Source: Branchiostoma floridae | Lineage: Eukaryota; Chordata; Leptocardii; Amphioxiformes; Branchiostomatidae | DNA: 64,000 nucleotides | Direction of reading: 5' to 3' | NCBI RefSeq assembly: GCF_000003815.2 | Contig: NC_049984.1 | Location: 6,027,633 to 6,091,632, forward strand | In this document: positions 22,146-40,587 of the stretch, one piece after another | Numbering within the stretch: position 1 is the first letter of the stretch | How the letters are laid out: each line of letters starts with the position of its first letter | Program-made: the position numbers and the translations under genes | Notes under the pieces: generated by a model | The model's input: only the letters and a program-made list of their open reading frames with translations | Told to the model about the DNA's origin: nothing | Databases searched by the model: none

Positions 22146-23712
22146 ACCTTGAAGACTTCATAAAAACCTTAAGTGACGACGATAAAACGTTCCGCCTGCC
22201 AGGCGCCGCGGGGTAACGATTGCTTCCCTTCCGCTGAGAAATACGAAGATATGGCCTTGGGCGAAATAAGCATATCCGGCGCCATTCGAGAAACGGGAAA
22301 TTGAGAAACGTACATTGGAGACAACCTGTCAGTTCTGTAAAATGAACGGTCTTATCTGAGCTTGGACGTTCGTCTGAATATAACCCTTAACGGATTTCAA
22401 ATGTTATTGCAATCATTTACAACAGCTGTCGGGTCGCCAGAAATTGATCTTACCCAACATTTATGATATTCCAATTTGAGATCAAGGGTGGTACAGATCC
22501 AGTTTATGTCGCACCGAGTGAGATAGCACAACAATAGTCATATAGTGGAGTAAGAGACAGACCGTTTGTAAACCGACATTTGTGACAGAATTGTGGCGAA
22601 AAACTGTTAAGGAAGATACTATCCAATGTAATATTTCAGAAAACGCTATTGATGACGTATAAGTTATGTACCTATCTGTTTCGATAACGTTATCATACGT
22701 ACCATAGTATACGGTAGTGAAGTTAAGTTAACTACTAGTACGTGACTACGTTTGTCTGTGTTTGTCCCGTTGAACGTTTTATAACGTTACATGCACAGTG
22801 TACAGAACAAGTTTCCATGAAATGAACAGAGTTCGTCTAAGAACCTGAACATTGGACACAGGTACGACCGTACGTAATGCAATTTCATAAGCAGAACGTG
22901 TAGAAGTGTATCAATAAAGGAATGTCGGATAAGCGAAAAGGACCTTCATTTTAAACATTTACTACGACCAACTGGTAGAAATGATCATCTGTAGAAATGC
23001 CTGGGGCATATTGCAGTAATGAACGTGGGGAGTACTTACACAATTTAGTTACCGTAGTAGAAAATTAAGTTTAACAAAATTACACTATTGTACACAGGAT
23101 GGCATATCTATGATAAAGATTGATAAACTAAACAACTGCATAACTTTCGTCGTACCAACCGGCCTTCCTTTGGCATTTGACCTACTTTCCTGCCTGACGC
23201 GCACTGACCTTATCGACGCGTGACGTCATGACCGGGTCAAAGGTGCCCTGAAATCGATACCCTACCGTCCAGTTGTTTGCACTTTTCAGTTATAATTCAA
23301 ACAAAATTAAAGCCTAATGCCTGACGTCATTTAGCAAAGTTTTTCCAACCAAATTTACCCATTTACAGCGCCCTCTGGCGTTGCTCAACAGTACTACAGA
23401 AGTGGAATTGACCATTACGAACGTCCGAAGGAGAATAAAATTGCTTTGTCGATCTGAAGTAAAATCTCCCTATTGGTTATATAAATATTACAACTTTGTC
23501 CTATTAGCATGATGAATAGCTGAGTGCTATATCAAAGGCAGTGAGGTCGAGTTCAACAGTCATACCTGCCCAAGGGACCACCTCTTCAAGCCGACCACCT
23601 GGTCATTACGACCGTATTTTAACTCGTATTTGACAGCATCAATACAACCCTGTCAGTATACTACTTATATTGTGCTAATATATGACAGGGTTTCATCTGC
23701 AGCAAGGGAATC

Positions 23713-23718
23713 TTTATT
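23713..23718 (-). promoter_or_regulatory. Possible polyadenylation signal of the TMEM70-like gene
   Basis: AATAAA on the minus strand, about 360 bases past the stop codon at 24074, a normal 3' UTR length. Position and hexamer only. Confidence 0.45.
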
Positions 23719-24073
23719 TCAGCATTTTACACTAAGCCAGAAGCAGCTTACACACAAAACTGCCCATACCACCAAATAAAAGTCTTTCTTTTTTTGTGAA
23801 AGGCAACTACCAATTCCTACATGTCTCTGAACTCACCATATGCCCAGTGTAGCATCATATGATGTTCAATATCTTTTCTCATATTTCTATATCTAATTAT
23901 ATAAACTACATAAACTAGATTCCAACATCTATGTACTTGACAAGTCAGTAACACTGTATGATTATCTATTGGACTTCATGTATATCTAGTCTGGGAGAAA
24001 CAGTTAATAAGTTTGAAGTGATTAACTGGTGCAAATACAGAAGTAGAGAAGTCAAAGCACACAGAGGAGTCTA

Positions 24074-24931
24074 TCACTTCTGAATAAGATTCTTTCTCCA
24101 AAACTTAGTTTCAGGTTTGGGTTTTGCCAACATATTTTCATAGCCCATGAGATGGTTATAGTACTTGGGAACCTCAAACCACAGCTTGTTGACATACATG
24201 GGTTCCTTGTCCAGGTAAAATGAGGTGAACTTCCCCTTCAGGGTTTTCCTGATCCTTTCATCGACAGGTGTGATCTGTTCAGGTGTGAACTGAAACCTTC
24301 TGTCTCCAATCCCCTTGTTGAACTTGATGGCGGTGTACAAGTTCTGGTCCTGCCTGTAGTACAGCCTCAGAACAAACCGGGAGGTCAGCTTGTCTACTGA
24401 CCAGGGGATGGCTAAGATGATTGCTATCGTGCCAGCCATAGCCACTGTGAACATTGCATTACTGAGCTCAGCATACTGGTGAACTCCATTGGTGAACAGT
24501 GACACCATAGTGATCACACTCATGCCGTAGAGGCCGATCTTGCCTGCCATGAGTACTGGCACAACTTTGGACTCAAACACAATCTTGCCAAAGGTCTTTT
24601 CTTCCTCCTCAATCTTTTGTCTAATCTTTGCGAGTTTTCTTAAGAAGGTTTCTTTCTCCTTGCCACGTGGCCCATGGCCCGTCTGTGCAGACAGCCCCCT
24701 GGATGGGCTATGGATAGTACTACTACTAGTGGTCACATGTAAAGTAGACACACGTAGCACACAGCCATGGGAAAATGCGGCACCATAGAAGTATCTTTTA
24801 GGCAAGAAGTATGCTTGTCTGATGGTAGAAACTAATAACCGCATGGTGAACGCTGAGACCAAGCTTGAGATGGGATGGTCCACAACAAGGCATCCGGATA
24901 CTAGCTTTGTACGCTGTGAAAATAAAGACAT
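24074..24931 (-). CDS. TMEM70: TMEM70-like mitochondrial inner-membrane protein
   Basis: TMEM70 proteins sit in the inner mitochondrial membrane and promote ATP synthase (subunit c ring) and complex I assembly. The 285-residue frame has a basic, Ser/Thr-rich N-terminus fitting a mitochondrial targeting sequence, a charged helix at about 91-112 (KEKETFLRKLAKIRQKIEEE), two hydrophobic segments at about 131-148 and 157-177, and a C-terminal block with FVLRLYYRQDQNLYTAIKFN and FTSFYLDKEP...YYNHLMGYEN. The order TM-TM-'RLYh...TYKAI'-'FTxFY'-'HLMGY' is that of TMEM70. Start choice: the frame opens at 24931, but the methionine at 24844 (MRLLVSTIRQAYFLPKRYF) begins a better presequence and has a possible acceptor just before it, so the true product may be 256 residues. 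No intron is seen in this frame. TMEM186/TMEM223 are weaker alternatives. Confidence 0.8.
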   Translation of the reverse strand: MSLFSQRTKLVSGCLVVDHPISSLVSAFTMRLLVSTIRQAYFLPKRYFYGAAFSHGCVLRVSTLHVTTSSSTIHSPSRGLSAQTGHGPRGKEKETFLRKLAKIRQKIEEEEKTFGKIVFESKVVPVLMAGKIGLYGMSVITMVSLFTNGVHQYAELSNAMFTVAMAGTIAIILAIPWSVDKLTSRFVLRLYYRQDQNLYTAIKFNKGIGDRRFQFTPEQITPVDERIRKTLKGKFTSFYLDKEPMYVNKLWFEVPKYYNHLMGYENMLAKPKPETKFWRKNLIQK

Positions 24932-31439
<6,508 letters not shown>

Positions 31440-34400
31440 GGCTGTAGAGTAATTTCACTTTTGGATATTACGTAAAAACAGCCTTCTTGTTTTTAGCATT
31501 GTTGTAGACATTTTATCATAGCTGATGGAGGATTCTGTAATTGAAGTCACATTGCTGTGCTTCACACATTTGTGCCTTGGTCCATTGATTGACAATGCCT
31601 TTATACTAAGGACCATCTGACCTTCAAGTCTTAAGTCATGAACGATTACATGTACAAGTAAGACCATTCTTGGTATGCATAAGGCATGCACATCTGAGAC
31701 AAAATTAAAGACTCAACCTGTGCATAAAAGCTCCATCTTGTGGAGAGTATGAAGTTTGCATAGTCAAGCTGATTTTGTTTTACTTTGCCAAGGTCATGAT
31801 TCTGTACAATTTGTCTAGCACATTCGTATTGATTATTGTGCAATGCTACAGATGGTAAAGTTTGAAATTCTGTATGGTGCTATCAAGAAATGCAGGCATA
31901 ATAATGTCAAGATGGGATAAGTAGCAAATTGTGGTCTTAATTTTTATGTACTTCGAACTATAAGTGAACATTCCTCCTTATCTCCAAAATGTATGACTTT
32001 GTTGCTGCAAAGATTCTAAGATATATTTGTCCAATGATGAAATGTGGCTAATTACTCGATTACCGTTAAGTACTTTTTGTTAAATAAGTTCTAAGATTTT
32101 TTATCATCACCTGTAATACCTACGTTTCTCAGATATAAACATTAACGTGTTACTGTATTGGACTTAATTCAACAAATTGCTGCAGTACAATTTGCAAATT
32201 CTTTGTTAGCAACAATGTAACAAAGCATTTGTTTTTATTTTCTTGATCGTTAAGGCAGGTGAATTTCATTGAATAATGCAAAACCTACTTTGAATGCCTG
32301 TCTTGTCCTTATTGTGTGAATCCATTACGATGTACATATTCAGCATTTAGCTCTTGGTGTCTTTGCTTTTCTTTGATGTATACAAAACTGTGTGGCAGGG
32401 TTGTGTTGGCTGATGGCAGCTTGCGTTTTGGGAGGTGCATGTATCCCTCAGGACTGTACAGTTTGATGTCTGACTTTGTATCAGAAAAGCTTTTTTACAC
32501 CCCAAACTACACAGCACATACACAGCATTTGTGACAAAGGTCATACAGTGGAATTCTAAATCCCAGAGGTGCAACAGTATAGCCTTAAGAGACTGGAATG
32601 CCAAGGCTTAAAAAAAAACTCATTTACACTGATGTGGTTTTGAAGTCAAGTTCAGCAGGTTGTCATACTTCACATGACAATTTACTGGCACTTCACACAA
32701 CGTATAGCAGATGGTGTGACATTACCACACTAGTTATACTCGATGGGATGTACCCTGATGCCGCCCTGCAGAGATTTCTCTCGATAGGATTACGGTAGAG
32801 ATTGCCAAGTCAGAGGATGAAGTGAGAAGGTTGTATTTCAGGATTGCCATCTCTGACACTGATGATGACACCAGGGAAAGATTGTCTTCAGACTGATATA
32901 CTGTATCCCTCCAGGGAAACATTACAGGCAGAAATAGTGCCATAAGGAGGGATTTAGTTCAAAACTTCGACCTCAATGCCTTCTTCACTTAGCTAATATG
33001 GCACTATTTTGGCAGCCAGTGGCTTGTGGTCCTCGGAGAAAAATACCTTTCAGCTGTAAACTTATTTGAATCCTCTCGGGCAATTTCAGAATCTCATATT
33101 TGTAACAGATTTCATGGATCGTATGCCAGTGCCATGGGCGTGTGTCATTGCAATAAATGCAGTAAGTTCCCGATGCGCCCAAAATCTAGGTCATTTGTGG
33201 CAGTGCCTCCCTAATGGCATGCCATTTTTCTCTGCAATAAGGCTCAAAGATGTCCCTGCTGAAAATTGTTTATTGTCCAAAAGACTTGGCATAGTCATTA
33301 GAAATAGCTTTATTGGAGGGATAATGGTAGCGGGATTACATTTTGATGGGGATGCTGTGATTGCATGGGCTTCATGGAGAATGGCTTTCAGGCTTGGGGT
33401 GGAAAGGCCTATTTCATCACATGTGGATATGAAGTGGTGGGTATATCCGAGTGCTTACTATTATAGTAGGCTAGCGGACACGGGATTGAGAGTTCAGGGG
33501 TTTGATTCCTCAGATATATGTACTGTGACAGTCCTTAATGGGAAAGATACTTTACATGACCTTGAAGATTCACCCAGAGGTTTGGGACCTAACTTTCAAG
33601 TTGGTTAGAGAGGTAAAAAGGGGCATGTGGTAAAAAGAGACTGATGGGCTTTGCCTATGATACAATACCTTGCCCAAGACAAACCACTATTGTCTCAAAA
33701 ATGCTATGGGAAGTCACATTTACCTTCAAGTTTGTACATATCAAGCATTTATACAAAGACTGAACATTGCATATTATAACTGAATGTAAAGTAGCAAAGT
33801 CATCAAGATTCTATAATATATAGATCGTTAACTACAAGGCCATTTGTGGCTACTTAAAACAATGATGCATTTTATACATATGATATAGCCCAGTTATGAC
33901 AGTGATCTGAAATGAACATTTGCCCTCTCTTGCAAGTGTTTATCTTTGTCAGTCCCATCCCCAGAGGTACTTCAGGTATTGGGTATTGGGTTCAATCTAG
34001 ACTTTTACCAGTATCTCTTTGGGACGTGTCCACAACTATTAATAAAGACAACTTTGGCACAAGAAAGAGACAAGAAATGCCAACACTTTATCAAACCTAT
34101 ACAACACCTGTTACATGATATGCCATAATTTTGGGGCTGGTAAAGAAAATTCTTGAATGCAGGACAAAACTCTGCTGAGATAACCCCAAGTTATATTGTA
34201 TCATCAATCACTGAAGAGCTTGAGAATCTTAATAGTCAAATAGATCTTACTTAAAACAGTATTCAATGTTTGAGAACCATACATACCAAATAGCGGCACC
34301 AAGACTGCACTGGCTGCCTTATAGATCGCCTCACCATGTGCAATCAAATGCTAACAGTTTAATAATTGATGTCCAAGAAAAGTAAATTCAAAAACTAGTT

Positions 34401-34845
34401 AGAGTACATAGAGTGCAAAATTGACTCTTTCAATCATTCATTAGATAGCTACAGTAACTCTCTTTAAGAGTTAATGGTCTTCTGTAAACTTTAAAACACA
34501 TTTAATGCAACATGAAAGTTTTATACCTTAACAAAATTGCAATCAAAGCAAAGCATAACCTTAAAGCCAGCTGCAACGACGCTTGTATATTGCGATGCCA
34601 AACAGCAATTACTCAAGTAACTGGATATGATTTTGGAAGTTGCTTGAGTAATTGCTATTTGGCATATCTTATTACCTGGATTATAACCTTCATTGATGTA
34701 TGTTGCAATGTTTTGGACAACTAATGTTAGAAGAATGAACAAACCAACAAACTTGGTGAACTAACCGTTTTACATCCAACAACTTTCTGTAGAATGCTGG
34801 CCACTTGTGTATATCTATCAAATGGTAAAGGCACATCTCCAACTG
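31440..34845. other. Intergenic stretch between convergent DPM1 and the KCTD19-like gene
   Basis: No convincing gene. A 180-codon open frame at 33066-33608 has no recognisable motif, and its end overlaps a SINE-like segment (ggggtttgattcc, 33497-33509); I do not call it. An inverted repeat lies at 34595-34665. Confidence 0.45.
34595..34665. repeat. Palindromic element with 23-base arms
   Basis: Left arm 34595-34617 (atgccaaacagcaattactc..) and right arm 34643-34665 are inverted copies with one mismatch. The loop carries taactggatatgattttgga, also found in the fold-back element at 18665. It is probably a small MITE. Confidence 0.8.
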
Positions 34846-34953
34846 TTACAAGCTGTCTGCAACCCTGCTGGTGGTGAGAGAGCAGGCTGAAGGGTGCTTC
34901 TCCACAAGCTCAAGAATGCTGAGGGCATACCATCTGGCTGGACACAGACTTCT
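34846..34953 (-). CDS. KCTD19-like gene, inferred last exon
   Basis: 108 bases after acceptor ttttctccatccag, phase 0, ending in TAA. Encodes RSLCPARWYALSILELVEKH, PSACSLTTSRVADSL. It is the only phase-matching open segment with a clear acceptor that I found downstream. Confidence 0.6.
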   Translation of the reverse strand, partial: RSLCPARWYALSILELVEKHPSACSLTTSRVADSL

Positions 34954-37900
34954 CTGGATGGAGAAAAGAAATTTTGATTGTCATTTGTCAATTTTGATTT
35001 TTCCACAGGGCTGTCTCCAGCTCAAGATTTCTGTATGTAAAAAATAAAGTAGGATAATGGAGCCAGTTGAATGCAGACCAATCTTTGGGGTCTTGAATAT
35101 GCAGTCTTTTTAATAAAGGTTTTCTTACATTCGCCAATAATATATTTAATGAGGAATATGAGTTAGCACAATAAGTATTTTGATAGATGCCAAGTTTTGT
35201 TTCCCTCAATAAATGGAAAGCTTTCAATGAACAACTGTATAAACAGTACCCTGACGCTGTTGGAGCTGCTAAGTCTAAGTAAGATGCCTTCAGAGCTTTG
35301 AGATACAACTACATAATAAGGAGCAATACATGAAACAACTTGGGACAAATTTGACATAAAAGGAAATATAATTCTTTAAATCCTCTCCCTTGTATATGTG
35401 GTCATAATGTTTAATGCCACTTCAACACCTAACTCAGACAAATAGCCATTCAGTACAAAGGCTAGTCATTAGGATAGCCTTCAGGTTACAAGCAAACGGA
35501 TACCCAATCTATCTTAATGTGGAGTCAGTTGTTAGTTTAGGCGCTTTAGGACAAAAAGAAGTCACACATGCCAGAGGTAATACTATCCATGTACATTCAA
35601 GAATATTGACAATGCTCTAAGTTAGTAAAGAATGAAATTTGCATAACCTACAAAGTCATTTAATCAATACATGTGCCTCCAACCGAAAACGTCAGACTTG
35701 AATGTGCTCAATGGCAAAGGAATTAGGGATGTGGAATTATGTTTGTGAAACTCCCGGTCACACAAAGGTTGTTATATTGAAAAGTCTGACAGAACATTTT
35801 GAATGCAAATTCCTTGGAGGAAAATGACAATGTGATCTGTCACTACATGCATTCCTGTCGGGTCAGAAGTCTCATGTGCTTGCCGATTCCCCACAGACAT
35901 CAATTTAGTTTTCATCTGACTGTGCTGCTCTCAGAAGGGACCGGGTTGTCACTGATGGATTAGGTTCATACTACCTGAGTGTCCTTACCTTGATCCATGG
36001 AGTAAGGTGCATACAGGTGTGGGACTTGAAGGGTGCCAGCTGAGACAAGCAGTCCACGAAGGTGGAAGGTGATAAATGGGCATTCTGTGGCAATTGTTGG
36101 AAAAGATTACAATTATACGGTTTGGTGTTGCGCACATGTCTTGTCTGACAATACATGATTGTCTATTGGCAGTCATATCATACATAGCCTTGCATGTATT
36201 CACCACAGCACAACACATTTTATGTTTGAAAACAAAATAATGAAAACTGAGGATTACAATTTTAAAGGCTTTCTAGCAGCTACAGCTTCATCATCAACAA
36301 CATAATCCTTGCCAAATTCCTGTTTTATCAATATGCTTAGAACCTGCTAGACAATCATCCACCAGTGATCTCTTACCTTACTTGTAACTTCAAGTTGACA
36401 CTGGTAATTGAACATAAATAATACACTTTACAATTGTCCCTGCGTGTACTTAGATGTCCTCAATCCCTTTCTCATTAATTGCACACTCACCCAGAGTCTG
36501 TGCACAAGTCTGGCTACCTCTGCTGTAAGCTCTGGCACATCTCCCAGCTTCTTCGAATCCTCGATGACTCCAAGGAGAAACCTGGAGCATGCACAGTGCA
36601 CTTTGTTTTCATTAGCCTTAAGGCCATGACTTCAGTTGATTACATTGTAATGAAGTTTCATTGCTCTGTTAAGTAGCAGGTAAGCATTTTAACTTCCCAG
36701 AGGGATGAATTTGGCATTATGCCAATATAACCAAGAGCAATTCATGGCTAAATGAATCAGAAGTAAATAGTACGTTTGAACAGAACGTCTTGATAGCTAC
36801 TTTCCTGGTTGAGATATGGTACTTTAAAGATCTTCTTCACTCAATAGCTTCAAACTCCTGAGGATACTGGATAAGCATCAAATTCATACAGCAATGTATA
36901 CGTACCTGTCAGTGAATAATAGTATGCATACACACTTGGGACTACAGTGCAGTGCATAGATGAAAACATCCTGGACTAAAGTTGAATGGTAATTTTCAAC
37001 ACAAGAAATTAGGACTTACTCAAATTTTCTCTATCCAAGGAATGAGCAATCAACTGCTTCTGTGATGTAACATGTGAGCAATGGATTTAAGGTTGCAGAA
37101 AGTCATCCCCGTTTCTGTTGAGGGATGGTTGTGAACCATGTGAAGTAGTCTGAGTCCAAAATTCTTACTTTAAATTCTTACTTTAGCAATGGATTGCTCA
37201 TTTCATTCTGGACAGTCAAAAATTTGGGTAAGTCCAATTTTTGTGCTGGAAATTACAGTACAATCTTGATCCAGAATAACTTCTACCAACACAGATGAAC
37301 TTCCAAGTTAAGTTGTAAACACAATTCTAGAATAATTTTTTAACAACTCAACACTACACATACCTGTGACACATCCTGGCATACACCACATCCTTAGCAG
37401 ATAGGGGGAGCAGGATATACTTCTGATGGGTGTTCCCCTCATCAACAGGTGTTGAAGCCAGAGGCAACTTAGTTGATTGCCTTTCTGCTGGACTTCCAGC
37501 CACTCCAACTGATATGTCCCCAGAAGTCAGAGCTTGAGCTTTTGATGATTCAGCATGTCTGACTTCCAATGTAGGTTTAATATTTGGGTCAGCATTTTCT
37601 TTCATCGAATCCAGGTCTGAAATGCCCAAGACTGTTTTCTCGTTGTAACTATCTGTGAGTGAACTATGTGCAGTGATGTCTGGTTGCTGTGGAACACTAT
37701 GTAACCAAGACACCTGGCTACAAAGCTTGGTAAGATTCCTCAGATGGATGCTCCCCTTTGGTGTGGATTCAATGCTTGCATCTGGGCTCTTTGCAGTCTT
37801 TGGGACTTTTTTACTAACCAATCCCAAACCGATGACCAAATGTTTTTCATTTGGACATGCCATTGCTGAATTTGTTTCAGCTACAGCACAAGGCCTTGAC

Positions 37901-40587
37901 TGGCTATATGCAGTAATGTTATTGCCTGAGTGTGCAACTGTTTGTCTGACAGTGTGCATTCCATGGCCAGTTCCTTCAACATCTAACTGCTCCTCTTTAG
38001 GTAGGTTGGTCAATTTTCCTGTGATGACTGGGTATGCCTCTCCTTCAGTAGGTTTATCCCTCTCAAAGTGGATTCTCTGTGTTGTGTCTACACACAGTTG
38101 CCGGGTGTGGTTCAAGAGTGACATTACTGCTACATCATTTCCTATGGGATGATCCTGTGTGCCTACGTACAACCTGCTTGTTGCGAGTGGTTTGTATGGG
38201 GAACCCTTCTCCTTATGCTGCCCGTGAACATGTGGATGTTTGATGACAGCGATGTACCCAAAGTCCTCAGCTTTTTCACACCGAACTTCACCTTGACTGG
38301 AGTTTGAAGTTGATTCATAGCAATGACTCTCAGCTATTGGGTCTGCCATTGTAACCTGTTTCTGTTTGGACTTGGGCGGTTTCATTGCTCCCTTCAAGCT
38401 GGATGGTTTGTTTGGGGCTGATTTGTTGACCTTGCTTGGAGGATGTGAGTACGAGTGATCACTTTTGATTGCAACTTTGCTGTCATTTTTTGCTGGATGA
38501 GAAAGAGATGAACAGTTGCTGTGATTTATGATATTATCTGTGGAAAATTGTCTCCTGGCTAATGGAATGTCTGTCTTTGTCATCTCCAACACTGTTTTGG
38601 ACATCTGGACCAGCCTTTGTGAAGCTGATGGCAGGCAGCATTCCCTGGATTCCATCAAGGTTTTGGAGTTTCCATTATGATTGGTGATGTCATTCTTATC
38701 AGAGCTCTCTCTTTGAACGCAGTTAGGCTTCTGACCATTGTTAGGCTTGGATAGTATCAACTCTATCTGTAGCCTGCCATCTGTGCCCACCTGGCAAACT
38801 GAGGCTCTGCCCTGGTAAAACGTCAATTTCTGCTGATTGCTGCCATTATCTTTACCTGTTGCAGACAAAGGAGACCCTTGTAGGATGGTAGTCTTACCTG
38901 CACCAGTCTTAGCCATCTTAATGAAGACTGAATGTCTAGGACTGTTTCTGCTGCTTGGCACATCATTGTTCCCAACGGGACCTTGCGTGTAACGCACATC
39001 CGTCCCGTCCTGCTGGTTTGGCACCATTTCAGATTCTATACTGACTGACTGGGACAGATTTTCAGAACATTCTCTGCTGCTAGGGACTGTATTGCTTGTA
39101 GTGGAAAAACACTCTGGACAGCTACACAGCTTTCTCTTCTTCTTGGCCCTCTTTTGTTTTTTTGCCCCAACAACTGCCTCTACCTCTTTACCAAAGGCTT
39201 TCTTTTGGACCTTACTTGGTTGATGTAGCCTAGAGACTATGGAAGAAACTCCAAAGTGATTTGCCTCACAGCGGAGTAACTCATGCTCAGCAAAGTCTGG
39301 AGGCAACATGAGTTTTCCTGTCCTGAAGTAGTTTAAGATGTGACGAAACATCTCCCCGTCACCTCTGAGATGAAGCACACTATCCACACACTCAGGGATC
39401 CTAGACTGCCTGGCAGCTTCCGTTAGCATGTGTTTGCTTGCTGCATAACTCTGGTTTCCTACATAAACAGTCACTACTTCAGGTCCAAAGGAAGAACGGA
39501 TAGTAGTGTCACCATTGTGTTCTACCACCCCATCTGTAGCAAGTGGAGTACATTGGCTTTTTTGGCTCTGTTTGACTGGATGAACAAAGAGAGACAACCT
39601 TTGAAAGTCTTCCACAGCAGAAACAAGTGCAGGGATATTGGAGACCTTCACTGCCTCACACATGTCACGGAAGTCAGACATCTCTTCAAGTAGCAGGAGC
39701 CTACTTACACCCAAGCACTGACTCGCCTGCATGAACACGTTTCCAGATCCATGGACGACAAGGCCCTTGCCATCCTTTGTGGGTGAAATTTCTAACCTCC
39801 CAAGATCTTGTGTGGAGTAGAATCTCTCCAATATTTCTATAGCCATAATGAAGATGGGAGGACAAATGTCCTGACCAATTTCATCAAGTTTGGACCCAGG
39901 TTTCTTTATATTTCTTTGAGTATTGCCATACTTTGCTTTGTCAGTGACTCCATATCTTCCTATCTCATCTATGGCTCTGTTGGCTTCTGAATGGTCTTGT
40001 GGAATCAGACCAACTCCATGGTGACAGGAGTTCAATATGTGCCTGAATTGATCATTGTTGCAATGGATAAAAGCATAGCCATTCTCTGTAAGCCAAACTA
40101 GAATCGAATTCTGCTTGAGTAGTGGATACTTTTGCAATGTAGCAATGTCTGTGAGGAATGGTCTGTCTGAATTCATCTCAGGGCACATTTCCAATCTCCT
40201 CCTGTACTTATCTTGTCCTATCCTAAGTCTTCTATCATTCAGTTTTTCTCCTGAGGAATTATTCCTTCTTGCCTTCTCTAGCTTTTCAACAAGGGACATG
40301 ATGCCGTATGTTTCCCTGGCCTCGTGTATGAGCAGCTCGTGTTCATTGAACTGTGGGGGCAGCACTAACTCCCCAGTTGTTAAATAGTTCAACACGTGCT
40401 GAAACATTCTTCCGTCCCCCTCAACAAACAACACGTTAGTATCGGAACCATACCGGAATACGGCTTGGTGCAGCTTCGACTCTCTGTAACGTCCCACCAC
40501 GCACTTGGGAACACTATACCACTGTCCTCCTACGTTTAGATGGATGTGATTGTGTCCGTCCAGCTCGGTTTGACCAACGGCTTCCAT
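34846..40587 (-). CDS. KCTD19: KCTD19-like protein with three BTB/T1-type domains
   Basis: In mammals KCTD19 is a germ-cell nuclear protein that works with ZFP541 and HDAC1 in meiosis (from memory). The long exon 37364-40587 encodes 1074 residues: BTB 1 at about 14-105 (HIHLNVGGQWYSVPK; GDGRMFQHVLNYLTTGEL), a degenerate BTB 2 at about 143-215 (FRHILNSCHHG), BTB 3 at about 370-457 (VVTVYVGNQSYAASK; GDGEMFRHILNYFRTGKL), a basic cluster at 474-487 (GAKKQKRAKKKRK) that may be a nuclear signal, then a long Ser/Gln/Thr-rich disordered part. Three BTBs of this spacing are typical of KCTD19. The frame would stop three codons after a strong donor (CACAG|gtatgt), so I extend it with exons 36491-36629, 35989-36084 and 34846-34953 (ending VADSL and TAA), all phase-compatible, giving about 1188 residues. 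The exon 2 acceptor is weak; the extension is inference. Confidence 0.8.
35989..36084 (-). CDS. KCTD19-like gene, inferred exon 3
   Basis: 96 bases, phase 0-0, acceptor tccaacaattgccacag, donor ATCAAG|gtaagg. Encodes NAHLSPSTFVDCLSQLAPF followed by KSHTCMHLTPWIK. Phase agrees with both neighbours. Confidence 0.65.
36491..36629 (-). CDS. KCTD19-like gene, inferred exon 2
   Basis: 139 bases: one base completing the codon left by exon 1 (phase 2), then 46 codons encoding HGLKANENKVHCACS, RFLLGVIEDSKKLGDVPEL and TAEVARLVHRLW, then CTCTGG|gtgagt. It reads like structured helical protein. The acceptor (atgtaatcaactgaag) lacks a good pyrimidine tract, and an in-frame stop lies just upstream, so the boundary is tight but unproven. 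Confidence 0.65.

Larger units (their letters stand above)
21393..24073. other. Intergenic / 3' UTR stretch
   Basis: Between receptor gene 1 (+) and the TMEM70-like gene (-), which converge. No exon is supported. It contains candidate polyadenylation signals at 22140 (+) and 23713 (-). Confidence 0.5.

Noticed and set aside
33066-33608. 180-codon open frame downstream of DPM1.
   Set aside because: No recognisable motif, no splice or promoter context, and its end overlaps a SINE-like B box.
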